NCBI GenBank assembly: GCA_017959525.1 | Contig: JAGDAL010000110.1 | Coordinates: 1-7,179 of the forward strand | From: Lachnospiraceae bacterium | GTDB taxonomy: Bacteria > Bacillota > Clostridia > Lachnospirales > Lachnospiraceae | Length of the DNA stretch: 7,179 nt | Reading direction: 5' to 3' | Shown: one piece after another, positions 1 through 5,075 of the stretch | Layout: each line of letters opens with the position of its first letter | Numbering within the stretch: the stretch's first letter is position 1 | Notes under the pieces: model-generated | Told to the model about the DNA's origin: nothing | The model's input: the letters and a program-made list of their open reading frames with translations, nothing else | The model's database searches: none | Program-made: the position numbers and the translations under genes

Positions 1-162
1 CCTAAGTAGCTTTGCATCTTTATAGAAGTCATAGCCACCGGCTGTATTAGAAAACAAACCAAAGAAATCCTGGGAGCCAAGGTAGTTGATCCAAGGCAAT
101 GGAGTCTTTGGCGTTGTGATGACGTACTCTTTTGCTTCGTCATCGAAGTAACCAAATTTCAT
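1..162 (-). CDS. Cellobiose phosphorylase-like GH94 enzyme, N-terminal 54 codons (partial)
   Basis: Seen: on the minus strand an ATG at 162-160 opens a frame that runs without a stop to base 1. It is preceded by a Shine-Dalgarno GGAGGA (167-172) about five bases before the start. The peptide begins [20 protein letters not shown] and continues with PWINYLG and SNTAGGY. Known: this opening and the PWINYLG...SNTAGGY pattern are typical of the N-terminal beta-sandwich domain of GH94 phosphorylases, and the start closely resembles clostridial cellobiose phosphorylase, a cytoplasmic enzyme converting cellobiose and phosphate to glucose-1-phosphate and glucose. Inference: it processes sugar imported by the divergent ABC system. 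About 93% of a typical ~800-residue protein lies outside the window, so the catalytic domain is not visible. A related GH94 specificity, such as another beta-glucobiose, cannot be excluded. Confidence 0.83.
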   Translation of the reverse strand, partial: MKFGYFDDEAKEYVITTPKTPLPWINYLGSQDFFGLFSNTAGGYDFYKDAKLLR

Positions 163-179
163 TGTTTCCTCCAAACTGG

Positions 180-208
180 GTGATATAAAGATAAAAAACT
201 AATATAAT
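180..208 (+). promoter_or_regulatory. Candidate promoter for the regulator transcript
   Basis: A perfect TATAAT lies at 203-208, with GTGATA (4 of 6 matches to TTGACA) at 180-185 and a 17-base spacer. Transcription would start near 215, giving a roughly 260-base leader that includes the operator-like site at 240-253, the short ORF and both later operator-like sites. The weak -35 makes this a candidate only. Confidence 0.35.
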
Positions 209-209
209 A
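204..209 (-). promoter_or_regulatory. Candidate -10 element for the GH94 gene
   Basis: Read on the minus strand this is TATTAT, overlapping the plus-strand TATAAT. Its start site would fall near 196, about 34 bases before the GH94 ATG. No good -35 is seen at 16 to 18 bases upstream (CATTCC at 17), so the promoter would be weak or need help. The operator-like site at 240-253 lies upstream of this -35 position. Confidence 0.3.
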
Positions 210-239
210 GAAACATCGGGTGAGAAGGAATGTTACTAA

Positions 240-253
240 CGAATACGTTTTCG
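240..253. promoter_or_regulatory. Operator-like palindrome O1 (LacI-family type)
   Basis: CGAATACGTTTTCG pairs at 6 of 7 symmetric positions around a central CG. A central CG in an AT-flanked palindrome is the usual form of LacI-family operators, where the hinge-helix leucine inserts in the minor groove. It lies between the divergent starts and recurs in related form at 387-400, 411-424 and 3051-3064. The adjacent LacI-type protein is the likely ligand. A CcpA cre site is an alternative, but the C and G ends do not fit cre well. Confidence 0.6.
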
Positions 254-313
254 CACTCCTTTGCACCCATTCTAAATACAAAGCACAAAAATGTAAATAC
301 AGAATTTGCTAAG

Positions 314-320
314 AGGAGGT
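314..320 (+). promoter_or_regulatory. Perfect Shine-Dalgarno in the regulator leader
   Basis: AGGAGGT is fully complementary to the 16S anti-Shine-Dalgarno and lies six bases before GTG at 327-329. It is much stronger than anything directly before the regulator ATG at 475, where only AAGG (457-460) and AGGG (462-465) are seen. Confidence 0.5.
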
Positions 321-326
321 AATTTA

Positions 327-488
327 GTGCAAGTTGTACAAAAAACTATGGTTCCGAAACATGAGTTTCGGAGATTGCAATCGGTACGAAAACGATTTAG
401 AATAAAGTCACGAAAACGAATTCGGAGTATTGACGCCCGTGGTTACGGGCTTTTGGAAGGCAGGGTAACTGAGAATGGCTACAATTAA
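327..488 (+). CDS. Possible 53-residue leader ORF overlapping the regulator start
   Basis: A GTG start with a perfect Shine-Dalgarno opens a 53-codon frame ending in TAA at 486-488, overlapping the first 14 bases of the regulator gene in another frame. The predicted peptide (VQVVQKTMVPKHEFRRL at its start) is very basic, with many Arg and Lys. Part of that charge comes from the operator-like repeats, which read CGA-AAA-CGA (Arg-Lys-Arg), and CGA is usually a rare codon. I recognise no domain, signal peptide or membrane segment. It may be a leader peptide whose translation couples to the weakly initiated regulator, or simply a chance frame behind a fortuitous ribosome binding site. The second is quite possible, so confidence is low. 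Confidence 0.25.
   Translation: MQVVQKTMVPKHEFRRLQSVRKRFRIKSRKRIRSIDARGYGLLEGRVTENGYN
353..372. repeat. Perfect 8-base inverted repeat with 4-base spacer
   Basis: TCCGAAAC and GTTTCGGA flank ATGA. The arms contain CGAAAC and GTTTCG, which resemble the ends of the nearby CGAAnACG operator motif but are spread four bases apart. It could be a variant protein-binding site, or an 8-bp RNA hairpin early in the leader ORF. Confidence 0.5.
387..400. promoter_or_regulatory. Operator-like site O2
   Basis: CGAAAACGATTTAG shares CGAAnACG with O1 and pairs at 5 of 7 symmetric positions. Its centre is 24 bases from that of O3, and both lie in the leader of the regulator gene, a position suited to autoregulation. 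Confidence 0.45.
411..424. promoter_or_regulatory. Operator-like site O3
   Basis: CGAAAACGAATTCG pairs at 5 of 7 symmetric positions and shares the CGAAAACG half-site exactly with O2. It lies about 50 bases before the regulator ATG. A bound repressor here would act as a roadblock to transcription from an upstream promoter. Confidence 0.5.
435..454 (+). terminator. Attenuator-like hairpin before the regulator
   Basis: GCCCGT and ACGGGC form a perfect 6-bp GC-rich stem around the loop GGTT, followed at once by TTTT. The stem is short and the U-tract minimal, so at best this is a weak or conditional terminator. It lies inside the candidate leader ORF and 20 bases before the regulator ATG. Confidence 0.35.
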
Positions 489-1488
489 GGATATTTCGAA
501 ACGTTGTGGCGTCTCTCCTGCGACCGTAAGCAAGGCTCTGAATGGTTACGGCGATATCAGTGAGGAAACCAAGCAGAAGATTCTGGCCGCTGCAACGGAA
601 TTGCATTACACACCGAACGCAGCAGCGAGACAGTTGAAGACAAACACTTCACATAATATAGGAGTTGTATTCGTCGATCAGACCGGAAGCGGTTTGGCAC
701 ACGAATACTTTTCTCAGATTCTTGATAGTGCAAAGGCAGAGGCTGAGAAGCGAGGCTACGACATCACTTTTATTAGCGAGAATGTAGGATACGGTTCCTA
801 CTTAGAACACTGTAGATATCGAAATTGTGACGGCGTCCTGGTCGTAAGTGATGATTTCACTACCAGACAGATTCAGGAGCTGATTAACAGCGATGTACCG
901 ACAGTCATTATTGATTACGTTTTCGACAATCACAGTAGTATCCTATCCGACAACATGGATGGGAAGTACCTTTTAACAAAATATTTGATAGACAGAGGTC
1001 ATACGAAAATCGCTTATATTCACGGGGAGATTACTTCGGTAACCAATAAGCGATTGTCCGGATTCTACAAAGCTTGTATGGAAGCCGGCATTCGTATTCC
1101 GGACGACTACATGATAACAGCGAAGTTCCACGATCCGGACTCTTCCGCTGAGGCAACCAAGCAGTTGATGCGCTTGAAGGTTCCACCGACAGCAATTATG
1201 TATCCGGATGATTATTCTTATTTAGGAGGCCTTCGGATGTTGGAGAAGTTGGGAATCTCCATTCCGGACGATGTCAGCGTTGTGGGATACGACGGCATCG
1301 GATTATCACAGGTCATCCGACCAAGACTTACGACCTATTATCAGAACGCACCGGAGATTGGACGCAGATCCGCCGAGAAGCTCATTGAGACCATCGAGCA
1401 TCGCAAGTCCTGCATACCGGAAGCGATTCGCGTATCAGGCAAATTACTGGAGGGACAGACGGTTCGTGATTTAACCGCCATGCAGTAA
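475..1488 (+). CDS. LacI-family transcriptional regulator of sugar use
   Basis: A 337-residue protein of normal LacI-family length. Seen: the N-terminal helix-turn-helix (residues 3-24) reads TIKDISKRCGVSPATVSKAL, and the hinge helix has NAAARQL (48-54), with Leu54 as the expected minor-groove leucine. The rest is a periplasmic-binding-protein-like sensor domain from residue 60, ending in the family pattern VSVVGYDGIGLS...IRPRLTT. Known: such proteins are cytoplasmic dimers that bind palindromes with a central CG and respond to a sugar effector. Inference: it controls the ABC genes downstream and probably the divergent phosphorylase, through the CGAAnACG sites, with a cello-oligosaccharide as likely effector. 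Start choice: an in-frame TAA at 466-468 rules out longer forms, and the Shine-Dalgarno before ATG 475 is weak. Repressor versus activator cannot be told from sequence. Confidence 0.93.
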   Translation: MATIKDISKRCGVSPATVSKALNGYGDISEETKQKILAAATELHYTPNAAARQLKTNTSHNIGVVFVDQTGSGLAHEYFSQILDSAKAEAEKRGYDITFISENVGYGSYLEHCRYRNCDGVLVVSDDFTTRQIQELINSDVPTVIIDYVFDNHSSILSDNMDGKYLLTKYLIDRGHTKIAYIHGEITSVTNKRLSGFYKACMEAGIRIPDDYMITAKFHDPDSSAEATKQLMRLKVPPTAIMYPDDYSYLGGLRMLEKLGISIPDDVSVVGYDGIGLSQVIRPRLTTYYQNAPEIGRRSAEKLIETIEHRKSCIPEAIRVSGKLLEGQTVRDLTAMQ

Positions 1489-1560
1489 GTTAAGTTCGAT
1501 TTCTACCGGAGGGGTATTGGGTGAGTACTTATTCGGTAAAAATAAATTCTTATCATTATA

Positions 1561-1569
1561 TGTCATAAT
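1561..1569 (+). promoter_or_regulatory. Candidate extended -10 promoter for the binding-protein gene
   Basis: TGTCATAAT matches the extended -10 form TGnTATAAT at all but one base. There is no recognisable -35. The start site would fall near 1576, leaving a leader of about 15 bases with GGGAGG (1578-1583) close to its 5' end. That short leader is a weakness. The 102-base gap 1489-1590 shows no CGAAnACG site, so control could instead come from upstream read-through. Confidence 0.35.
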
Positions 1570-1590
1570 CTAAATAAGGGAGGAAAAGAC

Positions 1591-2970
1591 ATGAAGAAAC
1601 GTATTTTTAGCATGCTTTTAGCAAGTGCCATGGTATTTGGTCTTGTAGCATGCGGAAGCAACACTGACACAGCTACTACCGGCGATGCAGCTACAGGTGG
1701 AGACACCACAGAGCAGACAACCGCTGCAGCAGATGGTTCTGTATTGAACATTTACTGCTGGAACGAGGAGTTCAAGTCTCGTGTAACTGATCATTACCCA
1801 GGATATGAAGCTACCGGCGACAACGAAGGTAAGATCGGTGATGTAACTGTTAAGTGGAACATCACACCAAACGAGAACAACGCTTATCAGAACAACTTGG
1901 ATGAGAACTTGTTAAAGCAGGCTGATGCAGCAGCTAACGACAAGATCGACCTCTTCTTGGTTGAGGCTGACTACGCATTAAAGTATGTTGATACTGATTA
2001 CACTATGCCGGTTGCTGACCTTGGAATTACCGAGGATGAGTTAGCTAACCAGTACAAGTATACTCAGGACGTTATGACCGATTCTAACGGCGTATTGAAG
2101 GGCCTTTCTTGGCAGGGCTGCCCAGGAACATTCATCTACAACCGTGAGGCTGCTAAGGAAGTTCTTGGATCTGATGATCCTGCTGATGTACAGGCAGCTG
2201 TTTCCGATTGGAACAAGTTCGCTGATACTGCATCTAAGATGCAGGCAGCTGGTTACAAGATGACCGCTACAGCAAACGATAGCTACCGTGTATTCTCCAA
2301 CAACGTATCCGGACAGTGGGTACAGGATGGAAAGGTAGTTGTTGATGACAACATCAAGAACTGGGTTGAGATGTCTAAGAAGATGGTAGATGCTGGCCAG
2401 ACCGGAACTCAGGATCTCTGGGGCGATGACTGGAACAAGGGCTTCTATCCAGATGGCAAGGTATTCTCTTACTTTGGACCAGCTTGGTTAATTAACTTCT
2501 GTATGGCAGCTGATCAGGAAGGCTCCATCGCTAACCAGGGCGGCTGGGGTGCTTGCGAAGGACCTCAGGGCTTCTTCTGGGGTGGTACATGGATCTGTGC
2601 AGCAGCTGGAACAGACAATGCTGATCTTGTAGCTGATATCATGAGACAGTTAACCACTAACGAAGATGTTATGCTTGACATCGTTAAGAAGGATTCTGAT
2701 TTCGTAAACAACAAGCCAGCTATGGAGAAGTGTGCAGAGGATGACTCTTACGCATTCGACGTATTCGGCGGACAGAACCCAATCGCTATGTACTGCGCAG
2801 GTGCTGAGAAGATCGACCTTAGCAACCAGGGTGCTTACGATCAGGGATGTAACGAAGAGTTCCAGAAGGCTATGAAGAACTACTTCGATGGCAACGCTAC
2901 TTACGATGAGGCTATTGAGCAGTTCAACAAGGCTATCGTTGAGAAGTATCCGGAACTTACCACAGAGTAA
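1591..2970 (+). CDS. ABC transporter sugar-binding lipoprotein
   Basis: A 459-residue extracellular solute-binding protein, usual length for carbohydrate family 1 binding proteins. Seen: a lipoprotein signal peptide with basic MKKR start, hydrophobic core and lipobox LVAC with Cys21 as lipidation site; a Thr/Ala/Gly-rich linker to about residue 48; then a mature domain starting SVLNIYCWNEEF. Many Trp, Tyr and Asp residues are available for sugar stacking and hydrogen bonding. Role: it is anchored outside the membrane, captures an oligosaccharide and delivers it to the two permeases downstream. The ligand is inferred to be cellobiose or a short cellodextrin from the divergent GH94 gene; the sequence alone does not fix it. 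The ATG has GGGAGG seven bases upstream. A structured 150-base gap separates it from the permeases, which may allow a higher dose of this subunit. Confidence 0.92.
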   Translation: MKKRIFSMLLASAMVFGLVACGSNTDTATTGDAATGGDTTEQTTAAADGSVLNIYCWNEEFKSRVTDHYPGYEATGDNEGKIGDVTVKWNITPNENNAYQNNLDENLLKQADAAANDKIDLFLVEADYALKYVDTDYTMPVADLGITEDELANQYKYTQDVMTDSNGVLKGLSWQGCPGTFIYNREAAKEVLGSDDPADVQAAVSDWNKFADTASKMQAAGYKMTATANDSYRVFSNNVSGQWVQDGKVVVDDNIKNWVEMSKKMVDAGQTGTQDLWGDDWNKGFYPDGKVFSYFGPAWLINFCMAADQEGSIANQGGWGACEGPQGFFWGGTWICAAAGTDNADLVADIMRQLTTNEDVMLDIVKKDSDFVNNKPAMEKCAEDDSYAFDVFGGQNPIAMYCAGAEKIDLSNQGAYDQGCNEEFQKAMKNYFDGNATYDEAIEQFNKAIVEKYPELTTE

Positions 2971-3002
2971 TTCAACCGATAACATCACGTGAGTGAACAT
3001 TA

Positions 3003-3036
3003 AAATGCTTGCCTGGCTTAGTCCAGGCAGGCATTT
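3003..3036 (+). terminator. Strong stem-loop after the binding-protein gene (partial terminator or mRNA stabiliser)
   Basis: Arms 3003-3016 and 3023-3036 form a 14-bp stem with one G-U pair around the loop CTTAGT, 33 bases after the stop codon. The 3' arm ends in ATTT but is followed by ATAAAG, not a long U-tract, so full termination is doubtful. Known: a hairpin in the malE-malF gap of E. coli protects the upstream mRNA and raises binding-protein levels over permeases; a similar role is plausible here. Confidence 0.6.
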
Positions 3037-3088
3037 ATAAAGCAAGATTACGAACACGTTTACGTAAAATCTTGCCTTATAAATGCCT
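3029..3088. repeat. Long imperfect palindrome (21-base arms) centred on an operator-like site
   Basis: Bases 3029-3049 are complementary to 3068-3088 at 20 of 21 positions; the only mismatch is A3041 against C3076. The 18-base spacer contains the operator-like site at 3051-3064, whose centre is within a base or so of the palindrome centre. The left arm shares 3029-3036 with the 3' arm of the preceding stem-loop, so the two RNA hairpins cannot form together. Confidence 0.75.
3051..3064. promoter_or_regulatory. Operator-like site O4 between binding protein and permeases
   Basis: CGAACACGTTTACG matches O1 at 12 of 14 positions and keeps the central ACGTTT. It pairs at 5 of 7 symmetric positions. 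It lies 57 bases before the permease ATG, where a bound LacI-type protein could block transcription or act with the distant upstream sites. Confidence 0.5.
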
Positions 3089-3107
3089 TGGGAGGCAAAA
3101 GTAGTAC

Positions 3108-3114
3108 AGGGAGG
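3108..3114 (+). promoter_or_regulatory. Ribosome binding site fixing the first permease start
   Basis: AGGGAGG lies six bases before ATG 3121 and selects it over an in-frame TTG at 3088, which has no Shine-Dalgarno before it and lies in the palindrome arm. A second GGGAGG at 3090-3095 has no ATG, GTG or TTG at useful distance. Confidence 0.7.
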
Positions 3115-3120
3115 AAACTT

Positions 3121-4041
3121 ATGGAAAAAAATAATAACAAAGCGGTTATTAAGTATAATCGCTGGGGATACATCTTCTTAATTCCATTCGTAGTAACGTA
3201 TGTAATTTTTCAGTTGATCCCACTTTGCTCAACAATCTATAACAGTTTTTTCGAAAACTATCGCTCCGGTCTGACTCAAATTGGACCGAACTTTGTCGGC
3301 CTTGAGAATTACAAGGCACTGTTAGGCGGCGGAGAGTTACTGGGATATCTGAAGAATACCTTGATTATGTGGGTTCTGGGATTCGTTCCACAGATTTTCT
3401 TCTCTCTGTTACTTGGTGCATGGTTCTCTGATCCGGCCCTTCGTCTGAAATGTCAGAGATTCTTCAAAACCGTAATTTACTTACCGAACTTGATCATGGC
3501 AAGTGCGTTTGCAATGTTGTTCTTCACATTGTTCTCCGATACCGGCCCAGTCAACGACATCTTGATTGGCCTTGGAATTATTCACCAGCCATATCAGTTC
3601 ATGATTCATGTTGGAAGCGTTCGTGGCTTGGTAGCATTCATGAACTTCATCATGTGGTTCGGTAATACCACCATCCTTCTCCTTGCAGGTATGCTTGGAA
3701 TCGACAGCTCTCTTTATGAGGCTGCAGAAGTTGACGGTGCTAGCGCAACACAGATTTTCTACCGTATTACATTGCCTCTGTTGAAGCCAATTCTGTTGTA
3801 CGTAATGGTTACTTCCTTGATCGGTGGTCTCCAGATGTTCGATGTACCTCAGATTTTGACCAACGGTAATGGTGATCCGATGAGATCCGCAATGACCATG
3901 ATCATGTACTTGAACAAGCACTTGTACAGCAAGAACTATGGTATGGGTGGTGCATTATCTGTACTTCTGTTCTTCGTAACAGGCGTCTTAAGTATCATCA
4001 TCTTCAAGACCATGAATCAGCCGGAAAAGGAGGCGAAGTAG
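3121..4041 (+). CDS. ABC sugar transporter permease, MalF/UgpA type
   Basis: A 306-residue integral membrane protein. Seen: about six membrane segments (near residues 15-37, 78-102, 117-138, 169-192, 222-243 and 277-298) and the cytoplasmic coupling motif EAAEVDGASATQIFYRITLP at 200-219, the EAA loop that docks on the ATPase. Known: this is the CUT1 class of carbohydrate importers; the first permease of such operons is normally MalF-like and pairs with a MalG-like partner. Start: ATG 3121, six bases after AGGGAGG, giving the short charged N-terminus MEKNNNKAVIKYNRWGY; the TTG at 3088 would add 11 unlikely residues. It is followed after one base by the second permease, a tight pair likely translated together. 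Substrate is inferred from neighbours, not from this sequence. Confidence 0.93.
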   Translation: MEKNNNKAVIKYNRWGYIFLIPFVVTYVIFQLIPLCSTIYNSFFENYRSGLTQIGPNFVGLENYKALLGGGELLGYLKNTLIMWVLGFVPQIFFSLLLGAWFSDPALRLKCQRFFKTVIYLPNLIMASAFAMLFFTLFSDTGPVNDILIGLGIIHQPYQFMIHVGSVRGLVAFMNFIMWFGNTTILLLAGMLGIDSSLYEAAEVDGASATQIFYRITLPLLKPILLYVMVTSLIGGLQMFDVPQILTNGNGDPMRSAMTMIMYLNKHLYSKNYGMGGALSVLLFFVTGVLSIIIFKTMNQPEKEAK

Positions 4042-4042
4042 T

Positions 4043-4906
4043 ATGGATACAATGAATTACAAAGCAAGCCGAGGTATGAATATTCATGCACGTCGCATCA
4101 TTTCATATGTAGTATTAGTGATTTTAACCGTTCTGTGTTTGATTTGGTTCTACATCTTAATGATTAACGCAACCAGATCTCACGGTGAGATGACCAGGGG
4201 ATTTACACCATTCCCAAGCACACATTTGATTGAGAACCTGCATAACGTTATGCACGGAACTCTTCCAATCGCTGCAGGTATGAGAAACAGTATTTTCGTA
4301 TCTGTATGCTGTGCAATCCTTTGTACTTATTTTTCAACCATGACCGCATATGCAGTACATGTATATGACTTCAAGTTGAAAAAATTCATGGCAACCTTTA
4401 TTTTGGCAGTCATGATGATTCCTGGACAGGTAACCGCACTTGGTTTCTTACGTTTGATTGACCGCATCGGAATGGATGATAGTCTCACACCACTCATCAT
4501 CCCATCCATTGCATCTCCAATCGTATACTTCTACATGAAGCAGTACATGGAGTCCAACCTGCCAAGTTCCCTCATTGAGGCAGCACGAATCGACGGAAGT
4601 AACGAGTTTAAGACCTTTAACTGGATCTGCGTACCGCTGATGAAACCGGCAATCGCAGTACAGGCAATCTTCACTTTCGTAAGTACCTGGAACAATTACT
4701 TCACACCGGCATTGGTACTTCATACCGATACCAAGAAGACCCTCCCGGTATTGATTGCACAGTTACGTAGTGCGGACTTCTTAAAGTTTGATATGGGACA
4801 GGTTTATGCGATGATCGCATTCTCCATCTTCCCTGTAATTGTCGTATACTTGTTACTCTCCAAGTATATCGTAGGCGGCGTAACTGCCGGCGGAGTAAAA
4901 GGTTAG
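4043..4906 (+). CDS. ABC sugar transporter permease, MalG/UgpE type
   Basis: A 287-residue membrane protein, normal for MalG-type subunits. Seen: an N-terminal membrane segment (about 19-41) with a positively charged front (HARR), further segments near 83-105, 117-139, 148-167, 202-220 and 258-277, and the EAA coupling motif EAARIDGSNEFKTFNWICVP at 179-198. The C-terminus ends in the short GGVTAGGVKG tail common in this family. Known: it forms the translocation pore with the MalF-like partner and contacts the ATPase through the EAA loop. ATG 4043 is chosen because AGGAGG (4028-4033) lies nine bases upstream, inside the previous gene; internal ATGs at 4052 and 4076 are less well placed. No ATPase gene follows: the operon ends here, and a shared MsmX/MsiK-type ATPase must be assumed from elsewhere. 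Confidence 0.93.
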   Translation: MDTMNYKASRGMNIHARRIISYVVLVILTVLCLIWFYILMINATRSHGEMTRGFTPFPSTHLIENLHNVMHGTLPIAAGMRNSIFVSVCCAILCTYFSTMTAYAVHVYDFKLKKFMATFILAVMMIPGQVTALGFLRLIDRIGMDDSLTPLIIPSIASPIVYFYMKQYMESNLPSSLIEAARIDGSNEFKTFNWICVPLMKPAIAVQAIFTFVSTWNNYFTPALVLHTDTKKTLPVLIAQLRSADFLKFDMGQVYAMIAFSIFPVIVVYLLLSKYIVGGVTAGGVKG

Positions 4907-4937
4907 GACTTTTTCCCTCCTTCTTTTTCAGAACAAA

Positions 4938-4978
4938 ATGCACACCCGCGTTTGACTGCTACAGACGATCGGGTGCAT
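4938..4978 (+). ncRNA. Structured stem-loop 1 of the operon 3' region
   Basis: The outer stem pairs ATG-(CA bulge)-CACCCG (4938-4948) with CGGGTGCAT (4970-4978). The inner stem pairs CGTTTG (4949-4954) with CAGACG (4962-4967) with one G-U pair and a 7-base loop; an AT bulge (4968-4969) separates the stems. No U-tract follows, so this is not a terminator by itself. It belongs to a run of three stem-loops ending at 5021. No known RNA family is recognised. Confidence 0.5.
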
Positions 4979-4979
4979 C

Positions 4980-4993
4980 CTCCTTTCGAGGAG
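4980..4993 (+). ncRNA. Stem-loop 2 with UUCG tetraloop
   Basis: CTCCT and AGGAG form a perfect 5-bp stem capped by TTCG, a very stable tetraloop in RNA. The left arm with its loop reads CCTCCTTTC from 4979, the same bases as the anti-Shine-Dalgarno end of 16S rRNA; the right arm is Shine-Dalgarno-like. It sits between stem-loop 1 and the terminator. Confidence 0.45.
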
Positions 4994-4994
4994 A

Positions 4995-5021
4995 GATGCG
5001 GACCGTAAGGCCCGCATTTTT
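4995..5021 (+). terminator. Intrinsic terminator of the ABC operon
   Basis: ATGCGG (4996-5001) pairs with CCGCAT (5012-5017). Inside, CC and GG pair across one A/C mismatch, capped by a GUAA (GNRA) tetraloop at 5005-5008. The 3' side runs into TTTT (5018-5021), which could also pair with the purines before the stem. Position, about 90 bases after the last permease and before a new promoter, supports a Rho-independent terminator. Confidence 0.82.
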
Positions 5022-5046
5022 AGCATCACGGGAAGGCTTGAAAATC

Positions 5047-5075
5047 TTGACAAAACAGGCGCTGGGGGATATACT
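5047..5075 (+). promoter_or_regulatory. Strong sigma-A promoter of greA-lysS
   Basis: A perfect TTGACA (5047-5052), a 17-base spacer and TATACT (5070-5075, 5 of 6 matches) form a near-consensus housekeeping promoter. Transcription would start near 5082, giving a leader of about 75 bases. It lies just past the terminator of the sugar operon, so the two units are separated. Confidence 0.85.

Larger units (their letters stand above)
163..474. other. Divergent regulatory gap between the GH94 gene and the LacI-type regulator
   Basis: This 312-base stretch has no confident protein gene. From left to right it holds the ribosome binding site of the GH94 gene, an AT-rich near-symmetric -10 region (199-210), an operator-like palindrome (240-253), a perfect Shine-Dalgarno (314-320) with a GTG-started short ORF (327-488), an exact 8-base inverted repeat (353-372), two further operator-like sites (387-400 and 411-424), and a GC-rich hairpin followed by TTTT (435-454). 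This density of sites fits a control region serving both divergent transcripts. Individual elements are listed separately. Confidence 0.7.

Noticed and set aside
430..458. TTGACG at 430-435 as a -35 for the regulator
   Set aside because: At 16 to 18 bases downstream there is only GC-rich or purine sequence (near TTGGAA), with no -10, and the hexamer overlaps the hairpin.
1504..1538. TACCG/CGGTA pair as a terminator after the regulator gene
   Set aside because: A five-base stem with a 25-base loop is not stable, and the following A-rich stretch is not a U-tract.
2650..3057. Minus-strand open frame of 135 codons
   Set aside because: It mostly mirrors the binding-protein gene in antisense, has no ribosome binding site or recognisable motif, and its composition follows from the opposite strand.
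3088..3120. A TTG-started N-terminal extension of the first permease (11 extra residues)
   Set aside because: The TTG has no Shine-Dalgarno and lies in the palindrome arm, while ATG 3121 has AGGGAGG at ideal distance and gives a normal MalF-type N-terminus.
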